From Anarhynchus alexandrinus (taxonomy: Eukaryota > Chordata > Aves > Charadriiformes > Charadriidae): DNA of 64,000 nt. Below the pieces are notes generated by a model. That model did no database searches, was not told the origin of the DNA, and saw nothing but the letters and a program-made list of their open reading frames with translations. Position 1 is the stretch's first letter, and every line of letters begins with the position of its first letter. The stretch spans positions 2,066,854-2,130,853 of the forward strand of contig VUYV01000123.1 in the NCBI GenBank assembly GCA_008711295.1. The letters are read 5' to 3'. The position numbers and the translations under genes were made by a program. Positions 11,008 through 22,700 of the stretch are shown here, piece after piece.

Positions 11008-12460
11008 TTAGGTTGGAAGGGACTTTAAAGATCGTCTAGTTCTAATCCCCCGGCCATGGGCAGGGACACCTCCCACTAGACCAGGTTGCTCAAAGCCCTG
11101 TTCAGCCTGGCCTTGAACACTTCCAGGGATGGCACGTTCACAACTTCCCTGGGCAATCTGTTCCGGTGTCTCACAACCCTCAAAGAATTTCTTCCTAATA
11201 CCTAATCTAAGCCTACCTTCTTTTAATTTAAAATGGTTACCCCTCGTTCTATCACTGCACTCGATGATAAAGAGTCCCTCCCCATCTTTGCTGTAGGCCC
11301 CGTTTAAGTACTGGAAGGACACTATAAGGTCTCCCTAGGGCCTTCCCTTATGCAGACTGAATAATCCCAACTCTCTCAGACTGTCTTTATAGAAGAGGTG
11401 CTCCAGCCATCCTCATGGCTCTCTTCTGGACTAGGGCCAACAGGTCCATGTCCTTCATCTGTTATAAGCCCCAGAGCTAGATGCAGTACTCCAGGTGGGG
11501 TCTCACAAGAGTTGAGTAGAGGGGAAGAATCACCTCCCTCAACCTACTGGCCACCCTTCTGATGCAGCCAACGATATGGTTGGCCTTCTGGGCTGCAAGG
11601 ACATATTGCTGGCTCATGTTGAGCTTCTCATTCACCAACACCCTCAAGTCCTTCTCCTCAGGGCTGCTTTTAATCCATTCTCTGCCCAGCCTGTATTTGT
11701 GCTTGCTATTGCCCTGACTCACGTGCAGGAACTTTCATTTGGCCTTGCTGAACTTCATGAAGATTGCATGACCCCACCTCTCCAGCCTGCCCAGGTCCCT
11801 TTGGATGGCATCCCCTCCCTCTAGCGTGTTGACCTCACCACACAGCTTGGTGTCATTGGCAAACTTGCTGAAGGTGCACTCAACTCCACTGTCCAGGTTG
11901 CCAACAAAGATGTTGAACAACACCGGTCCCAATACCAGCCCCTGAGGAATGCCAGTTGTTACTGATCCCCACCCAGACACTGAGCCATTGATCACAACTC
12001 TTTTTGTGCAACCATCTAGCCAGTTCCTCATCCACCGAGTGGTCCATCTGTCAAATCCATGTCTCTCCAATTTAGAGACAAGGATGTCATGTGGAAGAGC
12101 GTAAAATACTTTGCACAAGTCCAGGTAGATGACATCAGTTGCTCTTGCCTTATCCACCAATATTGTAACCCCATCGCAGAAGGCCACCAAATTTGTCAGG
12201 CACAATTTGCCTTTAGTGAAGCCATGTTGGCTGTCACCAATCACCTCCTTATATTCCATTTGTCTTAGCATAGTTTCCAGGAGGATCTGCTCCATGATCT
12301 TGCTTGGCACAGACGTGAGACTGACTGGTCTGTACTTTCCCTGGTCTTCCCTTTTTCCCTTTTTAAAAATGAAGGGTTTTTTCCCCCTTTTTCCACTCAG
12401 CAGGAACCTCACCTGACCACCACGACTTCTCAAATATGGATAGTGGCTTAGCAACTTCAT
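11008..12460 (-). pseudogene. CR1 ORF2 reverse transcriptase relic with FAND active site
   Basis: Open for 241 codons at 11735-12460 on the minus strand. In order it shows [51 protein letters not shown] (the usual KAFD is changed to KVFY), [16 protein letters not shown] and FANDTKLCG. The box is normally FADD; here the first catalytic aspartate is asparagine (GAT to AAT at about 11857), which should abolish polymerase activity. The C-terminal part follows in other frames (11477-11722 with VRPHLEYCI, then 11008-11322), so at least two frameshifts separate it. This is a decayed polymerase of the surrounding CR1. Confidence 0.9.
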
Positions 12461-13091
12461 CTGCCAGTTCCCTCAGGACCCGCGGATGTATCTCATCAGA
12501 TCCCATGGACTTGTGCACCTTCAGGTTCCTTAGATGGTCTCAAACCTGATCTTCTCCTACAGTAGATGGTCTTCATTCTTCTAGTCCCTGCCTTTGCCTT
12601 CTGCAACTTGGGCAGTGTGGCTAAAGCACTTACCGGTGAAGACTGAGGCAAAAAAGTCATTGAGTACCTCAGCCTTGTCCATATCCTGGGGAACCAGGTC
12701 TCGCATTTCCTTTCAGAGAGGGTCCACATTTTCCATAGTCTTCCTTTTACCACTGATGTACCTATAGAAGCTTTTCTTGTTGTCCTTGACATCCCTGGCT
12801 AGATTTAACTCTATCTGGGACTTAGCTTTCCTAACCTGATCCCTGGCTGCTCAAACAATTTCTCTGTATTCCTCACAGCCTACCTGTCCTTGCTTCTACC
12901 CTCTGTAGGTTTCCTTTTTCTTTTTAAGTTTCTCCAGGAGCTCCTTGTTCACCCATGCAGGCCTCCTGGTCATTTTGCCTGACTTACTGTTTGTTGGAAT
13001 GCATCGCTGTTGAGCTTGGATGAGGTCATCCTTGAATATTAACCAGCTCTTTTGGGTCCCTCTTCCCTCTGGGGCTTTATTCCGTGGTACT

Positions 13092-13788
13092 TTACCAAGC
13101 AGATCCCTGAAGAGGCCAAAGCCTGCTCTCCAGGGTAGCGAGCTTGCTGTGCACCTTCCTCACTGCCCTAAGGATCTTGAACTCATCCATCTCATGGCCA
13201 CTGCAGCCAAGGCTGCCCTTGAGCTTCACATTCCCCACTAGCCCCTCCTTGTTTGTGAGAACAAGGTCCGGCATAGCACCTCTCCTCATTGGCTCTTCTA
13301 TCACTTGGAGATGTGATATCATCAATACATTCCAAAAGCCTCCTGGATTGCTTATGCCCTGCTGTGTTGTCCCTCCAACAGATATCAGGGTAGTTGAAGT
13401 CCTCCATGAGGACCAGGGCTTGTGAATGTCAGGCTGCTCCAATCTGTCTATAGAGGGCCTAATCCACTTGGTCTTCCTGGTCAGTTGGCCTGTAGCAGAC
13501 CTCCACTGTGATGTCACCTGTCCCTGCCCTCCCTTTAATCCTGACCCATAAACTCTTGGTTGGCTCCTCATCCATCCCCAGGTGGAGCTTCATGCACTCC
13601 AGCTGGTTGTTGACATAGACAGCAACACCCCCTCCTTGTTTCTCCTGCCTGTCCTTCCTAAAGAGCCTGCATCCTTCAATTACAACACTCCAGTTATAGG
13701 AGCCACCCCACCAGGTCTCTGTGATGCCAATAAGATCATAGCTCTGCAGGTGTTTACACATCTCTAACGCCTCTTGATTTTTCCCCAT
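13092..13788 (-). pseudogene. CR1 ORF2 endonuclease relic
   Basis: APE-type endonuclease of the same CR1, in two overlapping frames. The upstream frame (13459-13788) shows LIGITETWWGGS with the catalytic glutamate, [26 protein letters not shown] and VCYRPTDQ. A frameshift near 13400-13460 moves on to [11 protein letters not shown], the DFN box, but with the usual glycine before it replaced by glutamate. In the frame at 13092-13571, [10 protein letters not shown] shows the final SDH box with its aspartate changed to glycine. Several catalytic-site lesions make the domain inactive. Confidence 0.88.
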
Positions 13789-13845
13789 GCTACAGGCGTT
13801 TGCATAGAGTCACTTAGGCTGGGTCCCTGCTGAAGATTACTTACT

Positions 13846-16800
13846 GGCTGGAGTGGCTGGATTTGCACCCGAAACTGTTAAATTAGTCAGAAGTGTGCTG
13901 ATGCAAACAAATTTTCCTTTTTCTAATTTAGTTCAGAGAAACTAAGACTCATAGAAATTGTTCATGTACAAATTTTTCTGAATAATTAAAGTTGGTTAGC
14001 ATAGTTAGAACAATAAAAAAGAAAACATATAGGTTTTGGCTCACCCTGGCTCTGAATTAAATTTATAGGGCTTTGTCCTCTTTATGATGATTTTTTTTTT
14101 CCTCTGTGGTGATGAACAACTAGAACTGGCAACATTCTCTGTCACCTGCTTGGAATTTTCTGTCTCTAGAAGAAGTGTCTTTTGCTGACACAGCTCAAAT
14201 GTTTGAGGATGCATCCCTCTGTGTATGTTGCCGAAAAATTCGGGAATTCTTCCAATTCATTCCTTTTATTCCCACGGAAGAATAATTAACTGCTTTATAG
14301 TGGCACAAAGTGGCTTAATACAGTAGTAAGCAGTATCCTGCAATGAGTGAATTCTTTCAGTATACTGACCTTGTATGAACCTGTCATTTGGATCCAGGGA
14401 AGCAATAACTTTTCTTCTCAATGAAATATCTTGCTCTTGGTGCTTTCAAGTCATGTTTAAAATACTTCTGAAACTGGGATAAAAGTGACTTTTGCTTTGG
14501 GATTCTCTTATAAATATATTAGTACTCTAAGGGGTGAACTTTTCAAAGTGGGTTTGAAAAAACTGCTTTTTCTCTACCCTGGAAGAAAGAAGCTTTGTTT
14601 CTCATTAAAATCTGTGCCTCTTCTCAGAACATTCCTCTTTCTTCCTGCAATCAAAACCTTTATATGATTTGGATCTTGTTATATGTTAGGGAACAGTCCC
14701 TCCATCTTATTATAAAAGACATTTTGAATGTTACCGTTTCAAACAGTTGACTACATAAAGATTTCTTTCCATTTCTCAGTAAGGTATACAGGAAGATTTA
14801 GAGTAAGTAATCAATGACAAATATAGCATCTTACTAAGATAAAATTATTAATAAAATAAAAAAATAAATAATAAAATAGTTAATTGAGGAACATAATGGG
14901 AGTTGGACTAGAGGATCTCTAGAGGTCCCTTCCAACTCTGAAAATTCTGTGATAATATTTGCTATATAACACAGCAACTGTATGTTAGAGATGTTTTATT
15001 ACCAGGCATTCTGACAAATCACTTGTAATGTTGATTTCTTATAATAATAATGGATAAGTGATGATACATGCTTAATATAAAGGTAAAGGAGTTCCTTGAA
15101 GAATCTCTAAGATTAAATATTCAAATATTTTAACTAAGTATAGACTTGGAAAATATGTGTGTGAAATGATATGGTAAGGTATGATAGGATAACAATAAGA
15201 ATGCTCACTTGAGCTTTTAAGGGACATAATTCGTATACTTTGTTATGCCTTTCTACTGTATAGTGACACAAGTCACAGCTGATCTTTCATGTTCTGTTCT
15301 GAATCTATACAGAAGTACATTGTTTTGATTTTGGCAATACAGGAGCATTAACTTAATCTCTGCTTGGGTTTTTTTTCTAAGTGGGAATACAGAGCCTGAC
15401 GACAATTTTAGAAGCACTTTTTGGTGAGCTGAACTTAATAAAATACCATGCATTTAATTGAATATATCTAAACTAATTCAAAACTACATTTCAAAATATA
15501 CTATGCTACATTAGCAAAAAACAGCTGTTGATTTGGTTAGATTTTCAACCTGAACACAAGACCATCTTGGTCTGTCAGGAGGTCAGTTTTTGTCATTTGA
15601 CTGGTGATGGTAAAGTTTACCTTCATAGGTTCCTGTTGATTTTCTGTTTCTTCTCAATATCCTTCTTCCCGAATATCAGTAAGTACTATTACCATCAGAA
15701 CTAGAGTAGCCAAATTTTTAGGTCCAGAACTACACACACAAATGTGGGAACTCAACTATTGAAAACATTTGACTGTTAAGGAAAAGATTCAAAAGCTGTG
15801 AGGGAATACATCTCCTTTTTATTGATTTTAATTTCTGTTAATTAAATACATTCTCATTCTTAAAATAATTGCTGTTGCCATTATGAAGCATCCGAAAAAA
15901 TCGACGCGGATAAGATCTGTCCAACACGAAGAAGCATTTTAAAAATTTCACCATATGATTTTTTTCTTCAGGATTACAATCTCAGTGGCCACTCTGGCCC
16001 AAACCACAACACAGTGTTACACAGGGGTTTTTACTTCATAACCTGTCAGAATAAATATCAACTGTTGAGTACTTCGGTATATAAGTACTGAATAAAAAAA
16101 TCTTGAGGTTTTTTTTTTTTTTAGTGAAGGAAACTGCAAGATGGTGATGCAAAAATTTATATGAAAGAAAATAAGCATACCAAAATCCACAAACTGAAAG
16201 CAAATATGAAAAGTTTCATTAAGTTTGGAAACAATACTATATTTTTGCACTATGCCTGTACACCATCATATCTGGGAATGCAAACATCCTCAAGAAAGAT
16301 TTAATTTATTGTTGCTCTAATCTGATATTTTACACCTTTGGGAGCAGATTAACAAGTTTTAAATGATACTGTGAACCATCTGACTACAATTATCTCTTAT
16401 GTGAGTGTTCTTGCCTAATGCAAACACAAAATAAAACTATTTATATTGGATGCAAGCAAAGTAGGACTTAAGAGTCATATCCATTACAGCAGTCACTATT
16501 GGGAAGAAGGCATACAACAGAATCAATAGTTAATTAATAAGTAATAATTAAATAATTAAACAATAAAACAAATAATAACTAAATTTCAGAATTTATCTGT
16601 TTTGATACGTAATTTTGAGTATACCTTGTCTTAAAACTTGTCTTACAGTTTTGAAGCAAAAGTGAAAACAACACTGAATATTAAAACTCATGTTTACATT
16701 TTTTAATACCGGAAAGGAATTCATCTTAACAGAAAAATGTTAGTGTATAGAATCAGTTGGTTACAAGCTTCTATACAGATACAATCTTCAGTTCAATGTT

Positions 16801-16852
16801 TTTATCCTACATTACATTTAATCTGGTCATTTGTATTGAATGTCCTGATCTT
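13846..16852. other. Unique AT-rich sequence with a CR1 tail sliver
   Basis: No gene recognised. Contains a CR1 3' tip at 14888-14953 and AT-rich low-complexity tracts (14830-14880, 16530-16590). A 33-bp stretch at about 15980-16012 (TCTCAGTGG...CAAACCACAACA) resembles the 3' end of the LTR family at 4290-5037, but it is too short to call firmly. Confidence 0.55.
14888..14953 (+). mobile_element. CR1 3' tip fragment
   Basis: About 66 bases matching the very end of CR1: GTTGGACTAGAGGATCTC, AGAGGTCCCTTCCAACTC and a single ATTCTGTGAT octamer-like end. Severely 5'-truncated. Confidence 0.8.
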
Positions 16853-17490
16853 ATAGAATCATAGAATCATAGAATGGTTTAGGTTGGAAAGGACCTTGAA
16901 GATCATCAAGTTCCATAGGCAGGGACACCTCCCACTAGATCAGGCTGCCCAAGGCCACATCCAGCCTGGCCTTGAACACCTCCAGGGATGGGGTCTCAAC
17001 AACCTCTCGGGGCAACCTGTTCCAGTGCCTTACCAACCTCAAAGTGAAAAACTTCCTAATGTTCAGTCTAAACCTGCCCTCTTCCAGTTTAAAGCCATTC
17101 CCCCTCGTCCTTATCACTACACGCCCTAGTAAAAAGTCCTTCCCCAGCTCTCCTGTAGGCCCCCTTTAGGTACTGGAAGGCTACAATAAGATCTCCCCAG
17201 AGCCTTCTCTTCTCCAGGCTGAACAGCCCCAACTCTTTCAGCCTCTCCTCATAGGAGAGGTGCTCCAGCCCTCGGATCATCCTCGTGGCTCTCCTCTGGA
17301 CACGCTCCAGCAGGTCCATGTCCTCCTTCTGTTGGGGACTCCAGAGCTGGACGCAGTACTCCAGGTGGGGTCTCATGAGTGTGGAGTAGAGGGGCAGAAT
17401 CACCTCCCTTGCCCTGCTGGCCACACTTCTTTTGATGCAGCCCAGGATGCAGTTGGCCTTCTGGGCTGCGATCGCACATTGCTGGCTCAT
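16853..17490 (-). mobile_element. Young 5'-truncated CR1 3' fragment
   Basis: A 638-bp CR1 end, minus orientation. The left side has two to three ATTCTATG-type units and GGTTTAGGTTGGAAAGGACC; the right side stops within the C-terminal ORF2 region ([13 protein letters not shown]). It is close to the copy at 38095-38690 (same subfamily), so fairly recent. The 5-mer atctt occurs at both edges (16848-16852 and 17489-17493), a possible short target duplication; its two leftmost bases at the right edge could equally be CR1. Confidence 0.93.
16935..17490 (-). pseudogene. CR1 ORF2 C-terminal fragment, one frameshift
   Basis: C-terminal part of CR1 ORF2, downstream of the polymerase active site. The upstream part (17089-17490) reads [51 protein letters not shown] and [13 protein letters not shown]. 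Near 17108 there is one extra base compared with the sister copy (CGTCCTTATC against CGTCCTATC on the plus strand). It shifts the rest into a second frame (16935-17117), where [16 protein letters not shown] and [11 protein letters not shown] continue to the normal ORF2 stop. No catalytic domain is present. Confidence 0.9.
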
Positions 17491-17999
17491 CTTGCAACTG
17501 ATTCAAGGCTGTCCAGAAGTACAATTATTTGTTCGCACTCTTACATCTCTGTTAAGGATGTCATGGTTTGGGCCTTGCATTTGGAGTAACACTTGTGATT
17601 ACATTTACTTCCAAAATACTCTAGCTTGCAAGCAGTAGAATGGTTGTGCACAGTGAACCAAACAGCAGTCACTGGCAGTAAACAAGGCATTCACTTGAAA
17701 TCCATGCTAGTGCTCTGAACCAAAGTAATGGTTAAAATTAAGCTTTAGTAACCATATAAAAATTATCATTGAAGTTGGGTAAATCTTTGAAAAGAATCTC
17801 ATAACAATATAAAAATTATTTGATTTTTTTGAAAGGCACTACTTGCGATTTGTTTTTAATTTACTGTTAAAATTGATTGCCTCTTCATTTCTGTGAATCA
17901 AGCCTGAGAAAAGACACATTCCAAACAGAAATATATATTAATTCTAGTAAAGTATATTAATATATTTTTACATATCCTAATCTATTTCCATGGAAAATA
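17491..17999. other. Unique AT-rich sequence
   Basis: No gene or clear repeat seen between the young CR1 fragment and the ancient RT relic. Confidence 0.5.
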
Positions 18000-18490
18000 T
18001 ATTAACAATTCTAGTATTTCCTTCAAAACCTTCAGTAATACCTCCTTGACCTTCTGATATTTTTCAGTCTGTCTAGATTTGATTAATTTAAAAAATCTTT
18101 TTTTCTGGAAATTTTCTTGCCTCGCTATTAGCCTCATTTCTAGATCATTAATGAAAATATGTAACTACATAAAACTAGTAATGACCTCAAAATACCTTAA
18201 TATTAATATTTTGCTATACTGAAAATTTATCATCTATATTTTTTTTTTGCTTTATGTATTCTATATAGTTTCTATATAGTATGAGAAAGTTTTGTAACCT
18301 TCATCTATGATTATTCATTTCTGTAAAAATTTCTTGTGTAGCACCTTGCCAAAAGCATTTTGGAAGTCTACATAAATTATATTACCTGTTTTGCCTTTAC
18401 CTAGTATTTTGTTGTCAGTTTTTAAGAATTCTAGCAGACTGATAAATTTTTATTCCCCTTTGTAGAAACTACAGTGATAAGTTCTCTTTG
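18000..18490 (-). mobile_element. Ancient CR1-type reverse transcriptase relic
   Basis: Very diverged LINE sequence, read on the minus strand. Around 18340-18400 it gives NIIYVDFQNAFGKVLHK, a clear match to the RT block normally reading IIYLDFxKAFDKVPH. Further along the element, about 18140-18160, are bases for FINDLE-like sequence in a broken frame. At about 18070-18110 it gives KLIKSRQTEKYQ, matching the region just after the DDTK active site of CR1. The FADD box itself is eroded, and frames change several times. The order of blocks is correct for one element. Much older than the other CR1 copies. Confidence 0.72.
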
Positions 18491-18959
18491 AAAGCTCAAA
18501 TATTCTGAAGAGTGATTAAAGCAGAATAAAAAGTTGACAAAGGATCTTCTTAACGAGACTAAAAGCACTTTCCTTTTTTTTTCATTAATAGACTACTTAG
18601 AGGTAATTAAGGAACTGCCATCTATAAATTGAAACACTCCCAAGCTAGTTTACCATACTAAAATAATATGCTACACAGAAGCCAAAGTGTAACATCAGGA
18701 TTTTCCCAGTTTCTTATAAAATGTCATATTTTGTCACAGGTAGGGTTTTGTTTTGTTTTCCTTAATAACTATCTTGAAATCCTTAATTTTTAGAGGCTAT
18801 TTTAGTATTTTAGTATGGATGTAAAAGGGTTCGTGAACAGCTTTCTAGGAAATATCAAGACAAAAAAAGGTATACCCTATCGCTCATCATAAAGAAAAAA
18901 ATATTAATGGCGTTTTCACTTGGATTTCATAGACAACGAAAAAATATATTATGTTATTA
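18491..18959. other. Unique AT-rich sequence
   Basis: No feature recognised. In particular there is no CR1 3' tail here, although the fragment to the right would normally continue into one. Confidence 0.5.
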
Positions 18960-19745
18960 CTTTCCATCTTCTCATGATCGCTGCAGCCCAGTCTGCCCCC
19001 AACCTTTACATCCTCCACCAGTCCCTCTTTGTTTGTCAGTACCACGTCCAGTAGTATACCTCTCCTTGTAGGCTTCTCCACCACCTGAGTCAAAAAGTTG
19101 TCATCAATGCACTGGAAGAACCTCCTGGACTGTACATGCCCAGCTGTGTGGCCTTCCCAGCAGACATCAGGGTAGTTGAAGTCCCCCATGAGAATCAAGG
19201 CCTGTGATTGTGAGGCAATTCTCACCTGTCTGTAGAAGGCCTCATCAACTACCCCATCCTGATCAGGTGGCCTGTAATAGACACCCACAACAGTGTCTCT
19301 CATATTACCCTGCCCCTTGATCCTTACCCACAAGCTCTCAACTCGCTCTTCATCTGCTCCCAGGGAGAGCTTGATACATTCCAGTTGCTCTCTCACATAA
19401 AGAGCAACTCCACCACCTCGCCTCGCCGGCCTATCTTTCCTAAAGAGAACATAGCCCTCCATGACAGTGTTCCAGTCATGTGAGCCATCCCACCACGTCT
19501 CAGTGATTGCAATGAGATCATGGTCCTGTGACCGCACACAGATCTCTAACTCCTCCTGTTTATTCCCCATGCTACAAGCGTTGGTGTACAGGCATTTCAG
19601 AAAAGCCAATGAGTGTGTAGTTTTTGCCCTTGAGGAGTGGAGGGCCTTCTGATTCTCAAAAGTACTAGCACTCGGCCCCACAGTCGCTGAGCTACTATGC
19701 CCAGGCACCTCTCTAGCGAGCCCATCTAAGCCTGTATACAATATT
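18960..19745 (-). mobile_element. CR1 fragment containing only the endonuclease part
   Basis: Minus-strand CR1 sequence covering the N-terminal part of ORF2 and the whole EN domain. It stops just after the SDHE box at about 18965, and no RT, C-terminal or 3' tail sequence follows on the left. CR1 copies are normally cut at the 5' side and keep the 3' end, so this one has lost its 3' half by deletion, rearrangement or an unusual insertion. Confidence 0.9.
18966..19741 (-). pseudogene. CR1 ORF2 endonuclease domain, uninterrupted frame
   Basis: An open frame with about 258 codons of CR1 homology and no stop, running on through non-homologous sequence to a stop at 18887. Numbering from 19741, it keeps all the residues expected of an APE-type endonuclease: Asn54 in YTNACSMGN, Glu81 in ITETWWDGS, Asp187 and Asn189 in [11 protein letters not shown], and Asp255-His256 in GCSDHE. 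Middle blocks [17 protein letters not shown] and LWVRIKG are also intact. The first codon is TTG, so no natural start is implied; the frame is simply open to the truncation. The polymerase is missing, so it cannot retrotranspose. Whether it is transcribed is unknown. Confidence 0.88.
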
Positions 19746-22700
19746 TTTCTCTGAAATGTTCATAGATCTGTTCTGATATTCCACAGTGTCAATCTGAAAC
19801 TGCATCTTAATACCTTTTCCAACCCACCTTAGCCCCAAACTGGTCTAAAATTATGTCTGGAAATAGGAAAGAGGGGAAAATAACATCTTACGAAATTATT
19901 ACAGAATAGTTAAACATGAAGAATGTATATGAAAGAAAAAAACCACACATTAATGAACACTCAAAGGTGTTGGAATAACAATAAAAAATCCTACGCTTTC
20001 ATAGAATATCAAGATAATTCATTTGATTCATCAAAGCAAGTCAGAATTAATTTGTTTAGCCTCTCCTGTATAAATCTGTTCACTTTAGTTGCTCTAGTAC
20101 TCCTTGAATCTTGTAGTTTAGCTGCTGAATTCTAAGGTTGAAGGACTGACTATGCTTCCCATTATGCATGACAGCTACTTGTTTTTCAACATAAGCCCTA
20201 AAAATTCAATCAAAATGCAACACAGTGCTTTATACGTGATGCCTGGGTGAGGAGTCCTTATGAAAGACAATGGAGGCTTATGTATCCTGGGTGATAATTT
20301 CTTTCAGTCACAGTATCAACCCAGAGAAACTCATAGTAATGTTTAGTTAATATAGAAAAAAATCATTCAGCTTAACTATCAGAATTATTGTGCTTCAAGA
20401 TGATGCAGGCTAAAACATAATAATTATTATATGTGTCATTATGAAAAATATTTAAACAAAGAAGCGAAAGACTAAATTGAAAATTCCTAACTGTAAACCT
20501 TGTAGACAGAAGATAAGCATGAAAAAAAATCTTTTTGTGGCACAAACTTGTTGATTTTCTTTAATTATTTGATCAATATTGATATGCTCCATAAACCGTC
20601 TTTAGAGCATCACTTGTTGGTGTGAATTCCTTTGGTTATAAACATTTCTAGGGGTATTAAGTTCATCTTGTATCACAAGAAGTGTGGAGATGGGTGGAAG
20701 GCACAGTTATCCTCTACAGTGCTTCCATCAAGGACATTAATAATATTTTGTGTGTAACAAACAAAAATTAATTTGGAAATATTTAAAACTGAGTTTTAGA
20801 TAAGAGTATGAAGATGATATCATCTTTGAAGGTATTGTTGGTGGGACTATTAATAAAATGATTTGATCAGTATTCCAAAAAAGAAAATAAAATTAGTTTA
20901 AAAATTGGAAAGATTTCAAAGAACAGATCAAAATTAATTTTAAGGTTTAAAAAACATATGGGAAGGATATACTTATCTAGTTTGACTGTCCTTGTGGTAG
21001 TCTTCATGGGCCTTGGAAATCTAATTTAAAAAATGAAGAGGTGTAAGTTAAATTTAAGAGACAAATTAAAAATAAGATATTGTGGGACAAAACTGAAATG
21101 TGAAAAATAAATAACCAAAAGAAAATATTTTACTAGTGAAAGTAATTAATCATAAGAGAAATGGAAAGAGGATATTAATCTTTTTTATAGATAGCCTTCC
21201 ACTAAAAACAAAATAACCTTAAGAATGTACTGACATTCAGTAGGAATGTGTTTGTCTTCAGAATGTAGTTATGTAATAAAAATTAACTGTTTTTTTTTTT
21301 CTCTTGTAAGAGAGATGGCTTAAAGTTTTATGTTTTGCATTACCATAGGAACAAAAGACCAGGTCTAAGATTTCCCAAACCCAATGTCTGAGTCTATTTA
21401 TCCCTTTCTATACCCTTATTTTGGGAAAATCATCTGTTGATATATGATCTTAGAGTAGAAAATCATTGTGGTAAAGAAAAAATAAAAAAAAATGGACTTG
21501 AAATATGTTTCCTTTTAGTTTCCACCTGGAAAGGAGAAACTTCTCTGAAAGTGAATGGATAGTCATAAAGTGTTTGAAGGATAAGTAACGATTTCTTCCA
21601 GTGCTTGAAGAAGAATATACTTTGATGCTTCTGGGTGACATCAATGATTTCCTAGTTAATGTGTATTGTAGGAAATTAGGACATGCAACCAGAAGTTCTG
21701 AGGTTTATATCCAACAGGAAAGGATATGTATTCAGAGCTAGAAAAACAGTTTATTTATTGTTGGTTTCCGTGTATGTAGAAACACAAAGTAGTTCATAAA
21801 AATTCAACAGATTGTGAACCTTGCTAAGAGATGGATCTTAAAATAACATTCATATTGCTCTATATGGTATATTGCCAGCAGAATGAAATAAATGCTAGCT
21901 ATAGCATAACAAAATTTTACTAGAAAATCTGTGAAAGCTTAACTTAGAAGTTATTTTTCGGTAGTATGTATGACCTTGAGATTCTCCTTGTAACTTTTCA
22001 CACTTCTGCTCTTATTTTTGAACAGATAATGGAATTTCCCTTTTGGATATATTTTAAAGACCAGTTATGGACAGAGAAGGATATTTTTTAAATTGAAATC
22101 TTCTTAGTCAACATTACTGTACTCTGTTAAATTTAAATCTCATATGCCTTCTGTGAGGCAAAAATGAATTTTCATTACTTTTCTTTTGCTTCCATTGACA
22201 TTGTAGAACGAATGCATAAGAGAATGAGAGCAGGGTTTCTTTTTTGGTTCATGTATCATCAACACAATTATTACAGTTCCAAATATGAAATCTTTATTGC
22301 CAGCAAAAATGCTTGAACCAGAAAGAAAAGAGCTTAACTTTTATATTCAAGCTCTATTTTGCATTTTAAAGGATCGATCATTTAATGTCTGTGCTACAGA
22401 GGAACATGATTGTGTCACTGTAAAACAAGCAAATTCTATTAAATTATGTATTAGTGGACATCAGAAAGGACTCTAGCATTAGGCAATTTACATGAGACAT
22501 GGAAGACAAAGGTTCAAACCTCTGTTCTGAATAGTCAGTGCAAAACCCGAAACCTTTATCTTCAAATTCTCATATATAGATCTATATTTTTCATTGTTTT
22601 TAATATGTAAAACAGTAACAAAGACAGAAACAAAGTATTAATTCCTTCTGAGATACAAGAAGAAAACTTTAAATCTCAAAATTTTACAGGGAAGGTCTTT

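Larger units (their letters stand above)
10988..13845 (-). mobile_element. CR1 retrotransposon, nearly full ORF2, inverted
   Basis: The longest CR1 copy in the window, about 2.85 kb, minus orientation. Its 3' end is at the left: TCATAGAATCATAGAAT at 10988 followed by TTTAGGTTGGAAGGGACTTT, the reverse of the CR1 3' untranslated tail. Going right it passes through the C-terminal region, RT (about 11735-12460), the EN-RT linker and EN, reaching the start of the endonuclease (ANACSMG) near 13800. The 5' untranslated region and any ORF1 are absent or not recognisable, and the right edge is uncertain by 30 bases. Stops, frameshifts and catalytic changes mark it as inactive. Confidence 0.94.

Noticed and set aside
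17564..17580. GTCATGGTTTGGGCC resembling an LTR start
   Set aside because: Only about 15 bases match, with no LTR sequence following.
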